This document shows positions 12,250 to 22,812 of a stretch of 64,000 nt of DNA, one piece after another. The stretch lies in contig CM034607.1 in NCBI GenBank assembly GCA_020091685.1, forward strand, positions 12,037,884-12,101,883, read 5' to 3'. This DNA comes from Lutjanus erythropterus (Eukaryota; Chordata; Actinopteri; Lutjaniformes; Lutjanidae). The translations under genes and the position numbers were made by a program. Position 1 is the first letter of the stretch, and each line of letters begins with the position of its first letter. The notes beneath the pieces were generated by a model. It made no database searches. It was not told the DNA's origin and worked only from the letters and a program-made list of their open reading frames with translations.

Positions 12250-12585
12250 GTCCTAGCCAGAGGTGGGCAGGGTAGCCAAAGAAAGTACATACCTGAGTAG
12301 CGAGTAACTTCAGTAGTGAGAAGAAACACTGGCACAGTCCTGTCTTTTGCCCCATTAATTTGATGTGGATACGAGTTAAATTATTTCAGCCACAGATGGT
12401 AAAGGTGAAGAAGTGAACATACACCCTCTTTTATTTGTGATGAAATGACAGATAAGCTGCTGCCACATATACATTATATTCTTGGTCTGTATCTCTCTGA
12501 ATCTACAACAATAAGTATATTTTTAATTATGTTCTGTGTCATATACTATACTGTATTATAATTTGGCAAATAAATTCATAATACG

Positions 12586-12597
12586 TGCGCATGCGCA
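12586..12597. promoter_or_regulatory. Perfect palindrome matching the NRF1 consensus
   Basis: TGCGCATGCGCA is a self-complementary 12-mer identical to the core recognised by NRF1. It lies within a transposon remnant with no promoter visible, so function is doubtful. Confidence 0.4.
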
Positions 12598-13094
12598 TAG
12601 CAGACCAAATAGAAGTGGCCAAATCAGTGTCTTGTCTTTCTGAAAATGTCTCATGTGAGATGACTCATTTAGGCTCATTATGAAATAATGCTGTGATGTT
12701 TCATCATTAAATGGCTATTAAATACAAGTGTGTTTACGTTGATCTAAAGAAGACCATCTGTGGTTGAAACATTAAATCAGTCATGTCCACATGAAATAAA
12801 AGTACTTTGTCATTTTTTTTTTACATTTGCATCTGTTTCTCTTGATCAGGCCACACATGAGCATGACTAGTTCAATGCACACAGCTCACACACCGTTAGC
12901 TTGAATCTTTACATTACAGCATAAAGAGTAGTTTGACACACGATATACTGTGTGTGTATGTTATTTAACTTATTAGCATTAGAACAACAGACACACATAG
13001 TGCTCTTTGTCAGCTCAGTGTCAGCATGGTTCTCTAATGTACTGACTTCGCCCCGCTGCACTGCTCACTGTTATTTCATCTGTAAATATTAATC

Positions 13095-13172
13095 AGTCAA
13101 TCAATATAATTTTATTTATACAGCCCAAAATCACAAATCATAATTTGCCCCAGGGGGCTTTACAATCACCTT
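13095..13172 (+). repeat. Teleost SINE/LINE-tail-type fragment
   Basis: The ordered blocks TTTTATTTATACAGCCCAAA, ATCACAAATCATAATTTGCC and GGGGGCTTTACAATC match, from memory, a very abundant short repeat of spiny-rayed fishes. It is nested in the element at 12258-13705, so it probably inserted after that element. Confidence 0.75.
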
Positions 13173-13713
13173 TACATTTGTACACCTTTTGAATTCAAGT
13201 TTCTTTCCTTTATCAAACTAAGATGAACATTAATAGTCTTGACTCTGTATAACACACTTCATTCAAACATGACAGACAGGAACAAAATAAAACTCCCCCA
13301 AACTGTCTTTTCACTGTTCTAACAATCACCAACACTGGTTTGGTCAAATTAAATCCATATTTCACAGCATCAGATGTGATAATAGGCTGGCTCCACAGAC
13401 TTTTTTCTTCTCACTCAGTGTTCAGTGCAGTCATCCTCCAGCTCAGTGGGTGTGTATGGTGTTGCTGAATTAGAGTTCATCACAGAGCAGCACCTGTCAG
13501 TCATGAAGACACTTCATAAGCAAATTAAAATGACAGAAATTGCCCCCCAAAAAAATTGCTGGTGATAAACTCAGCCAACTGCAGACGGCCAATATATTTG
13601 TCCAATTGCCCAACCAAACTGCATTAAAACTACTCAGACGTGCAATTTCTCAAGAAACTTACTTGACTACCTGTAACGGTTATAACTTGTTACTACCCAC
13701 CTCTGGCCCTGGC

Positions 13714-14257
13714 CAATATTACACCCCTGAATGTCTTTATGTATTCTCCAGAAAAGAAAAATGCTGCATTTAATCTATCCAAACCTATTTTACACATCAC
13801 AGAGTATCCTTGATTCTTCCACCGCTCCCTGAAAAGAAGTGGCATCTGCCATAGTAGCTGCAGCAAAGCATTCAGGCTCAAACGACGATCATTAAGCCAA
13901 GGTTGAAATCAGTCAAGGGCCTCTTCTTCTGCCCACTCCCTGCTACGTCTGCTGTGCCCCACAGGAGTGGAGTTCAGTGATTAAAATGTCTGTAATTACT
14001 CCAGAGGTGTGCGCACGCTCGCGTGTCTGCATGTGCGCGGGTGTGTGTGTGTTCAGGAATGTGTGTGCGTGCGTGCCTTGTAGGTGTGTGTCCATGATAC
14101 TGTTGTTAGCAAAAGGACACCTTCAATGTAGCCCCTGTGGGGAGAGAGTTGTGTAAGTGCTCCCTGTGTGAAAAGTGTTGGATAATTTGACTCAAGGCAT
14201 TGGCACCCAGAGAGGTGTGTAAGCAGTTTGTCAGTAGCCAAGTATCTGCAAAGCCTT
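13714..14257. other. Noncoding sequence leading into a TG repeat
   Basis: Includes a degenerate TG/CG-rich patch at about 14010-14085. Nothing else is recognised. Confidence 0.5.
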
Positions 14258-14262
14258 TGTGT

Positions 14263-14298
<36 letters not shown>
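14258..14298 (+). repeat. (TG)n microsatellite
   Basis: About 41 bases of TG with a single A near 14267. The minus-strand His/Thr-rich frames over it are artefacts. Confidence 0.95.
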
Positions 14299-14302
<4 letters not shown>

Positions 14303-15001
14303 GCATGTGTATGACTTTCTTTATGTATGCATGTATATATTAATTGTAAGAAGAAAAGTAAACATAGGTTTGACATAACACAACAGCAGCATGTTGAAGT
14401 GACAGCTAAGATAAGATTTTCTTCTGTCCTGTCATTGTCTGATCTTTACCTGTCACATTTACCGTGTATTTAAGAAGTTAAACTCCACAGAGAAGTCATT
14501 TGCCCCTCTCTGAAATGGTCTGAAGTTATTACACTGAATGTCCTCGAGATTGTTCCGTGTTGAAGCCTCTCCGAGAGCTGACAAAGTGGTAAGAGACAGA
14601 CAAAGAGGCCTTGATTGAAGTGGCAGAGCTAACGCAAACACAAACACATTGTGATCGAAAGGTATTGTGTCAAAACTGCTCGTTTGTGTCAGGGTGCATT
14701 AAGATGGTAGTCGGCGCACAGCTTGGTTCTTTTGTCTGCTAAAATTACCCACCGGCTCTGTGCGTGTGTATGTGTGTATATGTGTGTTTGCGCAGATGAG
14801 GCGGGCTTGAGGCGGCCTAGTTATAGACTGAGACGAGCTGTGTGACAGTACAGTGTGACTCTGTACCTGCCCATTATTGTTTTATACCTGCTGCTCGTCA
14901 TCTTCTGGTACTTTTACCTGTGACAGTACATTCATGTTATCAAATAGGAGGAATTGGCCTTTCACTGTAAAGCCAAAGAATGCCATGTATTATATACATT
15001 T
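14299..15001. other. Unannotated noncoding sequence
   Basis: A minor TG-rich patch lies at about 14761-14790. No gene or repeat family recognised. Confidence 0.5.
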
Positions 15002-15769
15002 TGGTAACACTTTACTTCAAGGGGTCTGCATAAGACTGTCATTACACTGTCATAACCGTGTCATGACATCTGTCATCAGGAAGGAAACTTTATGAATGTT
15101 TATGACTGTTGTCATAAAAGAATCATTTGACCTATTATGTAGTTTCAATGCAAAGTTGGCATTGTTTGTGATGTCTTTCTTTTGACAACTTGACATTAAC
15201 CAAGACAACATAACTTGTCAGTGTCTTTGTCATGACAACTTGACATCATCAAACTTAAAGAGACTGTTTAGCTTCATGCTTTAGCATTACATGAAACTGT
15301 AATAAATTGTTTGCATTGACACTGGCCATCATGAGACCAATATAAGCAGACTGTGACACTTAATGACGTCTTCTTGACAAGTCAAAACCAGCAACATATG
15401 ACAGTATGATGTAATGTTAAAACAGAAAGCTCAACCGTTTCTTTAAGCTTAATTATGTCAAGTTCTCATGACAAAGACATTGGCAGGTTATGTCGTCTTG
15501 GTTAATGAAGTTGCTATGACACAGACATTTTTGTCTTGTCAAGCTGTCATAACAAAGGCATTTCTGACCTGGTTAATGCCAAGTTGTCATACCAAAAACA
15601 TCTCAAACAATGTCAATTTTGCATTAAAATTACATAATTGACTGAATGACACTTAAAGATAATTCATCATCATTCATCAAGACTCCCTCATGTTCATGAT
15701 AGATGTCATGACATGGTTATGACAGTGTAATGACAGCCTTTGCACACTGTTTGAAATAAAGTGTAACAT
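15002..15769. mobile_element. Long fold-back element, about 770 bp palindrome
   Basis: The left end GGTAACACTTTACTTCAA is mirrored by the right end, whose reverse complement is GTTACACTTTATTTCAAA. The arms stay complementary through GTCATTACACTGTCATAACC and through inner blocks such as CAAGACAACATAACTTG and CTTAAAGAGACTG, with symmetry centred near 15385. Almost the whole element is therefore one imperfect inverted repeat rich in TGTCATGACA motifs. There is no open frame of note and no convincing target duplication, although ATACA flanks both ends. It is a non-autonomous fold-back DNA element. I recall similar sequences as common in fish but cannot assign a superfamily. Confidence 0.8.
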
Positions 15770-16426
15770 ACAACCTTTCTTTGTGTGATGAAATGAGATT
15801 ACAGTACTGTGGGTGCTTTAGTGTGGAGGGGATTATTATATGGGGAATTTATGTATATGTTAAGACCAGTCTTGGATGTGGCATGTGAAACTGTCATTGT
15901 AAGTATGTGGTTGCATCTGATTTTTCCTTCAATACATATGTATGCTCACATGAAGCGGCATATATCATCCGTGGTGTGCAGTGTGTTGTTTTGAATGACA
16001 TTGTAGGGATATTTGCTGTCGCGTTCTTCCTGTCTCTCACTGCCTTTTCACACAAACTCACAAACACTACACAGTCCACAAGCTGCACATGTACACCCAG
16101 GAAGTACATTATCATGCAGAGGCAAGGACAAACAGACTCTCCTATAAGTATATATAAACAAATAAAACACAATTTCTTTGTCAGCAGGCATGCAAACATG
16201 TCTGTGTGTCTGCATAGACATGCAATCACTGAAAGTGACAGGTGTCCTGTTTGTGAAAGTAAAACCCTTTGTATACAAAGATGTTTTGTTCTATATTTAG
16301 ATCTGCACCAGTCCTGACATGCATTGGCTGTCGCTGTTTTGTTCCTATATTCTCTTGAGGTTGACGATCATTAGCTGAGAGCTGCAGAATCAGGGGGAAG
16401 CATGGCATGGTTCGAAAGTGAGGGAC
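15770..16426. other. Unannotated noncoding sequence
   Basis: Frames of 136 (+) and 111 (-) codons overlap almost entirely at 15894-16317, so at least one must be spurious. Neither shows a domain, signal peptide or repeat, and no splice context supports either. Confidence 0.5.
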
Positions 16427-16465
16427 ATAATAATAATAATCATAACAATAATAATAATAATAATT
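16427..16465 (+). repeat. (AAT)n microsatellite
   Basis: TAA/AAT triplets with one interruption (CATAAC) near 16440. Confidence 0.9.
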
Positions 16466-16564
16466 ATGATCATGATGGCAGTCCTCAGGTTAATCCACTT
16501 AATTCACAGGGAAAGTCCACAAAGAGCTGAATATGTTTTGACAGAGATAAAAAGATGGTATACA

Positions 16565-16588
16565 TATATATATATATATATATATATG
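16565..16588. repeat. (TA)12 microsatellite
   Basis: A clean TA run of about 24 bases, self-complementary and able to extrude as a cruciform. Confidence 0.9.
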
Positions 16589-17580
16589 TTCATAGCCTGT
16601 TACAAGGTGAAAATACACTGAATTCATGGTCTGCAACATTCATGGGGATTTATTCTAAATCATAAAATTATTTAAAGCAGTTAAAAACTGCTGCAAAGGA
16701 TTAAATTATTTGTGTTATAAGAGATCATCTGCTTTATTCTTTATTGTTTGAGTTAAACTGTTAACCTGTAATCTACCAGGTTTTTTTAATCTGATAGTCT
16801 GAGATTGCTTCTTCTTTCCACTTGTGAGTTTACTGAGCTTAAACTGCTTTTTTGCCTATTATTAATATGAGAAAGAAGGAACATTATCTTGGGTAAATAC
16901 TGTGAATATTATTGTGCCTTGAATAGGGTATGTACGCTCTTCTCCCTGTAGATGTAGATTTTATGAATTGATACATTTTTGGAAACAAATAGAGAAAAGT
17001 TCTCACTGAGGAAACACCACTCTTATCACTCAGACAGTAATTTCATGTAGAACTTCTTCACAAAAACTATTAGGGTGAGACTATGGCTGAACTAAGCAGG
17101 AAAGTGTTTTTACAGTCATAGTGGTACACAGGCGACGGCTGCACCAGATGTAGCATTTATGATCCAGAAACACATAATAAAGAATAACGACACAATAAAG
17201 AAATAAAATGATGCTTCACAGTCTTAATGCACTGGACAGTTTACAGTAAGGAAAATGACAACAGGAAATGAATTGTTAAGTCCAATTGTATCTAATAAAA
17301 TAGATAACACACACACAATGGGCTACAATACTAATAAAGCAGATAAAATCCACATTGTGCTACAGGACTTACCCTGTTCTATATTAATCCAAGTGTGGGC
17401 ATGCAGCACAAATAATCCTGTCACTGAGTCTGGGGAAATTAGATCTCTAATAACTGCACTCAAGACAATTTAATACATTTTTAAGGTCTTAAATTGTAAT
17501 TTCAGCTGCGATTTTAAGGTCAGATCAGAGCACAGAAAGTAAAAGAGGGAGGGTGGAGGTAAGTAAACCATAATAGCACA
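16589..17580. other. Unannotated AT-rich noncoding sequence
   Basis: No repeat family or credible exon recognised. One 72-codon frame shows no domain. Confidence 0.55.
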
Positions 17581-17603
17581 GAGAGAGAGAGAGAGAGAGA
17601 GAG
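17581..17603 (+). repeat. (GA)11 microsatellite
   Basis: A clean GA run of 23 bases within a purine-rich neighbourhood. Confidence 0.95.
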
Positions 17604-17686
17604 GGAATGGAAATGAGAGGATTTGGATGATAGGAAGGAGAGGTGAGTAAGAAAGCTGTGTGGCAGTTGGAAGGAGCAGCGGCGTA

Positions 17687-17690
<4 letters not shown>

Positions 17691-17742
<52 letters not shown>
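17691..17742 (+). repeat. (TG)26 microsatellite
   Basis: The longest pure dinucleotide run in the window at about 52 bases. Together with the GA run and a second TG tract at 17893-17908 it produces the 174-codon minus-strand frame (17525-18049), whose His/Thr and Ser/Leu runs are repeat translation. Confidence 0.97.
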
Positions 17743-17745
<3 letters not shown>

Positions 17746-17993
17746 GCATGGGTGTAAGTTCATGTGAAGGATGCAAGTCTACGCCGAGGGGTCGTGGGTG
17801 CGGTGTGGTGGGAGCGATCAGACCCAGACACCGGGGGGGATTAACGCCTATCCACCTACCAGGAGAGCCTGCAGAGATGAATATCAGCGCAAGTGTGTGT
17901 GTGTGTGTGAGAGTAAGAGGCAAACAGAAGGAGGGTGAAGGGGAAGTATGAGACAAGATAGTGGATATGGAAAAATACAACACACTTGGGCTG

Positions 17994-18477
17994 GGCTGCT
18001 CCAACAAAGATTCATTTTTATGGTTTAACTTTAAATTATGGTGCACCAAACATTTAAACTAGCTTAGAATTAAGAAAGATTATATTTAAATTTAAACCTC
18101 AGATTAATTTTTACTAAACTAGTTTGAACTATCTAGGTTAACTAGCCTAACTAACTAGCTAACTAGCAAACATTGTCACATTGTGTTAACTTTTTAGGTA
18201 GTTACCAAACATTGCAATGTTTTAATTTTTTAGCTAGCTACCAAACGATGTAATTTTTTCTTAACTTTTCAGCTAGCTAGCAAACATAGTAATGTTTTGT
18301 TAACTTTTTTGCTTTTTACTAATTTCAGTGAACTTGGATTTACTAAACTGAAGGTAGTTTTTAATTGTACAACAGAACTCTCTCATTTTAAATCTGGATT
18401 CATTCCTTTTAAACCTAGGTTTGCTAAATTCGGATTAGAACTAATCGTAGATTAAATTAATCTATGTTGGTGCAACC
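17994..18477. mobile_element. MITE-like element with GGTTGCACCAACA-type TIRs
   Basis: The left end GGCTGCTCCAACAAAGATTC is mirrored by the right end, whose reverse complement is GGTTGCACCAACATAGATTA, matching at about 16 of 20. A second internal copy of the motif, GGTGCACCAAACA, lies at 18040. The interior is AT-rich with TTTAAACCT/AGGTTT blocks and a short tandem array. No open frame and no clear target duplication are seen, so the superfamily is unassigned. Confidence 0.6.
18150..18311 (+). repeat. Minisatellite of about 36-40 bp, four diverged units
   Basis: Each unit runs AACTTTTTAGCTAGCTA, then (G/C)CAAACATTG, then AATGTTTT. Units start near 18152, 18188, 18224 and 18263. The array lies inside the MITE-like element and contains repeated AGCTAGCT palindromes. 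Confidence 0.75.
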
Positions 18478-19040
18478 GAGTTTTACAGACAAAATGTACA
18501 CGTGTTTTGCATAGTTGACTGTGTTATTACACATAACAGGGAGACAGTATGTATAAACACATTGTTGGGATTTTATATGGGCCATCTCAAGAGCAGGTAC
18601 AAGACATCAAAGCCACACAACATTATGCCTTATTATCTCTGCGTTGTTGTTGTTGTTGTAACTGCTCCGCTCCCTTGCTCCCTCTCTTCCCACACCTCTG
18701 CTGCTTCAGCCTCTATTGAAGAAACTGGCATCCCCAGCAAAGATCCACACGGCCTTCTTTTAACACATTCATATTGTAATAAGGATACAGATTAGAATTG
18801 AGAAAAAATAAAAAGTGGTTTAATGCGAAGCCTGCTGGGGAGTAAGACACACAATCAGAGAGATTTGTGTTAACCTCAGGAAACCTCAAAGAGCCGAAAA
18901 TACTGAATGGTTAAAGGTGAAAGCATCAAAGCTATGGTTATAATTACTCTAAGTATTTTCAGTCAGCCTGTCGCAGGCCTCATTATCAGTCTTGGTGATG
19001 ATGCTGATGCTTTCAAAGAGTGAGAAACATGTTTTAACTT
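18478..19040. other. Noncoding sequence with a (GTT)n patch
   Basis: A GTT triplet run lies at 18643-18659. Otherwise nothing is recognised. Confidence 0.5.
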
Positions 19041-19757
19041 AAAAAAGTTCATGTCTAGGCGACCATTTGCAGTCATTTTGTGATGATTCAAAATAAATAA
19101 ACTTTTTCAGTCAAATAAACTAAAATTCAGTTATGCATCAGGAAAATGTTCAGTAAGCTTAAGATATTGAATTTAATTAACAACTGTTCAGTCAGACAGA
19201 TTAAATTAAAACAAATTGATTTCCTTTACATTTCCTCAGTTTGAAAAGTCAGTTCTTGATTTCACATGAAGAACTTACAGATGCACAGACTGTTTTTTTT
19301 TTTTTTTGACTGGCATGCAAGACACAATAAATAAAGGAGATGTACACTGAACTTAGAAATAACAAACTAAAATTTACTAATGTTAATTTATATGCAATAA
19401 AGTGTGGAAATCACAATCAGTGGCGTGTGAGGGTGCATGGATGTGTTGGATAATGTGTGTGCGCATGTTGTCAGTAAGAAACAAAACAGAGCAATGCAAA
19501 GAAAAAGGACAGCGTGTCTTGGTGAAGGGACTAGTGCAGAATATCCCACACGAGCTCCCATTTGTCACAAACTGGCTCTAGGAATGTGACAAGTAGGGAG
19601 TCAGTGTAAGAGTTTTACTTAAAAACAAGAAGAATTTATTAAGCTAAGGTTAATGCAAATCATAAGACAAACAATAATACAGTATTATAGAGTGGAGTGA
19701 GTGAGCACAGGGGACAGTTCAGAGGACCAGGTGAGCTTAATCAGTGCATGCTGGGAA
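19041..19757. other. AT-rich noncoding sequence with a poly-T run
   Basis: A T run of about 16 occupies 19292-19307. The AT-rich part has recurring TTCAGT/AAATTCAGT motifs similar in style to the duplicated block that follows. The whole may be one decayed repeat, but I cannot delimit it. Confidence 0.45.
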
Positions 19758-20270
19758 GTCTGCTAATATGCTGATCATGTTTCTTTAGAAACTTAATTGA
19801 GTGAGTTGATTGAACTCATTCATTACTTCAGCTCATAATTTCCAGTCAAAATACTTCAAATTAGAAAAACTGTTTATGAGTTCTGAAGTGCTTTGGGAAA
19901 GAAAATATCAGAGGTTTTAAGTTGAAATAGCTTGAATAAATTAAACTTACATATCTACGTTGAGTTAATGAGAAAAATTAGCTGATTCGACTGAATTCTT
20001 GTATTATGTTTCACAGTGTCATGTAAATGTTAAGTCTGCTAATATGCTGATAATGTATCTTTAGAAATTTTATTTCATGAGTTTGTTTAACTCTGTACAT
20101 TACATTCATTCAACTTTAGACTTTAAAGTTAGAAGGCCTGATTTTTATAATGTCTTACATGTTCTGAAAGTAAACACTAGAAATCTAATTATCTTAAATA
20201 AAGATGTTTCATTAAGTCAGTGAGAAAAGAATATCCAGAATGTATTCCAGTATGATTTTTTTTACAGTGA
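19758..20270 (+). repeat. Diverged tandem duplication, period about 276 bp
   Basis: GTCTGCTAATATGCTGAT followed by ATGTTTCTTTAGAAA recurs 276 bases later. The following blocks (GAGTGAGTTGATTGAACTC against CATGAGTTTGTTTAACTC; GAGTTAATGAGAAAAAT against AAGTCAGTGAGAAAAG) keep the same order and spacing. The copies are moderately diverged. It may be a tandemly duplicated transposable element. Confidence 0.65.
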
Positions 20271-21289
20271 TGTAATGGCTTGGAAACAGATGATTTTGCA
20301 GAACATGTGAACTTGTGACCCGCTGGTTAGTAAACCATCATCATCCTTCATGTGATTAACTCATCATCACCCCTCTTTTCACCGTGATATGTTGTCTTCA
20401 AGCGCTTGCCGCCTCTGTGATTAACCTCCCTCCCAGCCTCCTCCTCCTCTCCCTGCTCACTTTAACCTCATTCCTGCTTCGTGTCCACTTTTTTTCCCTC
20501 CTTGTTCCCATCGCCTCCTCCCTCTCCGTCTTTCACCCTCATCATTATAATGTCCCCGCTCTGCGTGAGGGGGAAACAGGGGGAACATTTAACCAATGAC
20601 CGGCAGCAATTATAGCCAGTGACCTGCTGAGTTAGCGTCCAACTCTGCCCTTGACCAGCTCTGACCACTCTGTGAACCGCACTGCAAACAAACAGCAGGG
20701 GTAGGCCGGGTGGTAACGACCACAGCCTCATATGCAGATCAAGGTGAATATTTAACACTTTTCCCCGTCCTCATACGCACTGTAAAGGAATTATACACAC
20801 ATACATACGTGTGCAGACATGCAGTGAAAGTTGCACAGCCACCAGCGTGCATTAGCGAGCCTGACAAGGCTCATTTATGTTTGCTGGTGATGAAAGGAGT
20901 ACACAGCTCGGCCCCACTGAGCTTTATGAAAACGTTGTGACAACGCAGAGTGATCCACTTAGGAGGTGCATAGTGCCCCTCGGGGGGAGGCAGCCCTCTC
21001 TGGTGGCTCTCTTTGCTATTGTAGATGTGAGCAGTGCACTAAATGCTCCAGCCGCGTCCCTCCATGTTTCTCAAGGAATTCATGGAGGACACCATGCCGC
21101 GCTGATGAAACGGTGCAGCTAGTAGCAACGCAGAAGACAGCAGAGATGCTTGCATTGTCATCCTCTGAGTGTGCTTTTGCATGTGTGTATGTAAGCAGGA
21201 ATGCTATGTGCTTGTCTAATTAGTTATGTCTTCTTTTCTGCAGGCCTAAGGAAGTTTTTACCGCTTTCAGAGAAAATATCCTCAGTCCA
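20271..21289. other. Noncoding sequence with a CT-rich part
   Basis: A polypyrimidine-rich patch lies at about 20400-20545, and a GC-richer segment at 20930-21125. Frames of 71-96 codons overlap on both strands in these parts and lack domains. A TTATGTCTTCTTTTCTGCAG string at 21224-21243 resembles a splice acceptor, but no exon follows that I can support. Confidence 0.5.
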
Positions 21290-21440
21290 GTACAATAAGC
21301 TTCTCTTTCCTTCTTCTTTCCTTCCTTTGCCTATTAATTTCTTCCCTTTATTTTGTCTCCTGGCTTCTTTTGTTTATATTTCTCTTTCTATTATTCCCTT
21401 CATCTTTTTTCTCTTTCCTTTTGAGTCTCTGTTTCTCTAT
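21290..21440 (+). repeat. T/C-rich tract (CTTT/CTTC runs)
   Basis: A strong pyrimidine bias over about 150 bases. The 116-codon frame at 21201-21551 is a Phe/Leu/Ser-rich translation of this tract and is not called as a gene. Confidence 0.75.
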
Positions 21441-22636
21441 GTATTTCTCAGATGTATCTGTATGAGTGGGCACCACTGTATAGAGTGTGTATTTTACATA
21501 TCCAAGTATCTGTATGTGTATATGTTGAGTTACAACAAGCTCTACATTTAAAATATATTGCAGACAGGTAGATGATGAGTTAAGCCAGTTAGTTTAGCTT
21601 ACCACAGGCTCACAAGTCAGTCTTCAAAATATAGAGATGTTCCAGCTTTCGTTAGTAAAACTTGGTGGAAACAATTGCTGGATCAATCAACCAACCAGTC
21701 AGTAGAGTGACCCTTCATATTAGGGTGGTGACATGCAGAAGTTGTGTGCCTTCCATTGAGGAGAATGGGTGGAGAGGATTGCTTCCGTAAGATGTGTTCT
21801 TGAAAAAAATGTAAGGGGCGTAGGTTTGTTAGCTTGTGTACTTACCACCATTCAAGCAGCTATTTTGCTTGTAGAGATCCTCAGATGATCGACAGGCATC
21901 ATCAGGCCATCATCTGGTATCATGAGACTAAGCTTAGCACAACTACTGGAAATGTAACCAAATGCAACTACCAGCACCTGTAAATCTCAGTAATTAATAC
22001 TTTATATCTCATTTCTTTAATCCATGCAAAAACCAATCTGTCCCCGGCATGTCCACTGGTTTCACAGCAACTTGTCCTGGCCAAGAAATAACCTAGTCTG
22101 GCACATAGCCTTAACAGCAAATTTTCTTTCTTTTTTTTTTTTTTTTTTACTTTGGTTCTTGTACAGATTATTGTAATCAAACAAAATATAATGTCTTATT
22201 TTATTGTTTTCTGATGTGCGCTGAAAAGCAGAGATCCAACCCATGTCTGTGCAGGTGAGCAGACAGATAGGTGTTTTTTAATAGTTTCTGTGTGTTGTAC
22301 TTTAGTAGCTTCTAACTGAATATCTGTGGTTTGAAGTTTAGTTTAGGCCCTGTTAAATTACTGCTGATGAAAAACATCTCCTGATTTTGCTGCTTCATAG
22401 TAAAAGGTTTTGGATAACAAAATAACAGGGGACTTTTAGTGTGAAGAATTTAAATGAAACGAAATGAGCCATCATTTTACAGACTCTTGACTAAATACAA
22501 GTGCTTCAGCAGTAAACACACACCTTCAAGCAGGTGCAAACATCACTATGCTGGGCAGACGCACTGAGTCAAACCAAGCCAGACCAAGCAGCACTTATAA
22601 AAAACAACAAAAGAGTAAGAAAAGTTACTAACCTTT
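21441..22636. other. Unannotated noncoding sequence
   Basis: Contains a T run at 22131-22148. No gene or recognised family. The segment 21690-21850 has repeat-like texture (GGAGAATGGGTGGAGAGG), but I could not match it. Confidence 0.5.
22131..22148 (+). repeat. Poly-T run (about 18 T)
   Basis: An uninterrupted T run preceded by CTTTC, possibly the tail of an inverted retroposon. Confidence 0.8.
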
Positions 22637-22812
22637 AGACAGAGCCAGGATAGCCTGTTCTTTTTTGTATTTCTGCTAAGCTAAGCTAAGCTAATGGCTG
22701 CAGGCTGCAGCTACTTATTACCAGTGCAGATATGAGAGTGGCATCTATCTTCTCATCTAACCCTCGCCAAGAAAGCAAATGAGCTAATTTCCCAAAATGT
22801 CAACTATTTTCC
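22637..22812 (+). repeat. Interspersed repeat family R2, copy 1
   Basis: The blocks AGACAGAGCCAGGATAGC, CTAAGCTAAGCTAAGCTAA, ATGAGAGTGGCATCTATCTT, CTCATCTAACCCTCGCCAAG and CCCAAAATGTCAACTATT occur in this order. Copy 2 at 53359 repeats most of them. I recognise the family from memory as an abundant percomorph short repeat. Its AGCTAAGCTAAGCTAA core is a 5-bp tandem. Confidence 0.75.

Larger units (their letters stand above)
12258..13705. mobile_element. hAT-like element with CAGAGGTGGG termini
   Basis: The left end CAGAGGTGGGCAG is mirrored by the right end, whose reverse complement is CAGAGGTGGGTAGTAACAAG. Flanking octamers are GTCCTAGC (12250-12257) and GCCCTGGC (13706-13713), matching at 6 of 8 with both differences transitions, as expected for a decayed hAT duplication. 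At about 1448 bp it is too short for a full transposon, and no transposase frame remains. A dispersed repeat fragment is nested at 13095. A GAAGAAGACC...GGTTGAAAC block at about 12745-12770 resembles the motif at 6230-6270. Confidence 0.7.

Noticed and set aside
12586-12597. NRF1 palindrome considered as a promoter
   Set aside because: No CpG island, TATA box or exon nearby, and it lies within a transposon remnant.
15894-16317. Overlapping 136-codon (+) and 111-codon (-) frames
   Set aside because: Mutual antisense overlap, no domain and no splice context; both can be chance.
17525-18049. 174-codon minus-strand open frame, the longest in the window
   Set aside because: It reads through the (TG)26 and (GA)11 repeats and consists largely of His/Thr and Ser/Leu runs, so it is repeat translation.
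21224-21243. Splice-acceptor-like polypyrimidine-CAG string
   Set aside because: The frame beyond it is the T/C-rich artefact, and no donor or homologous exon was recognised.
21201-21551. 116-codon hydrophobic frame resembling a membrane protein
   Set aside because: The Phe/Leu/Ser bias comes from a T/C-rich tract, not from a real membrane protein.
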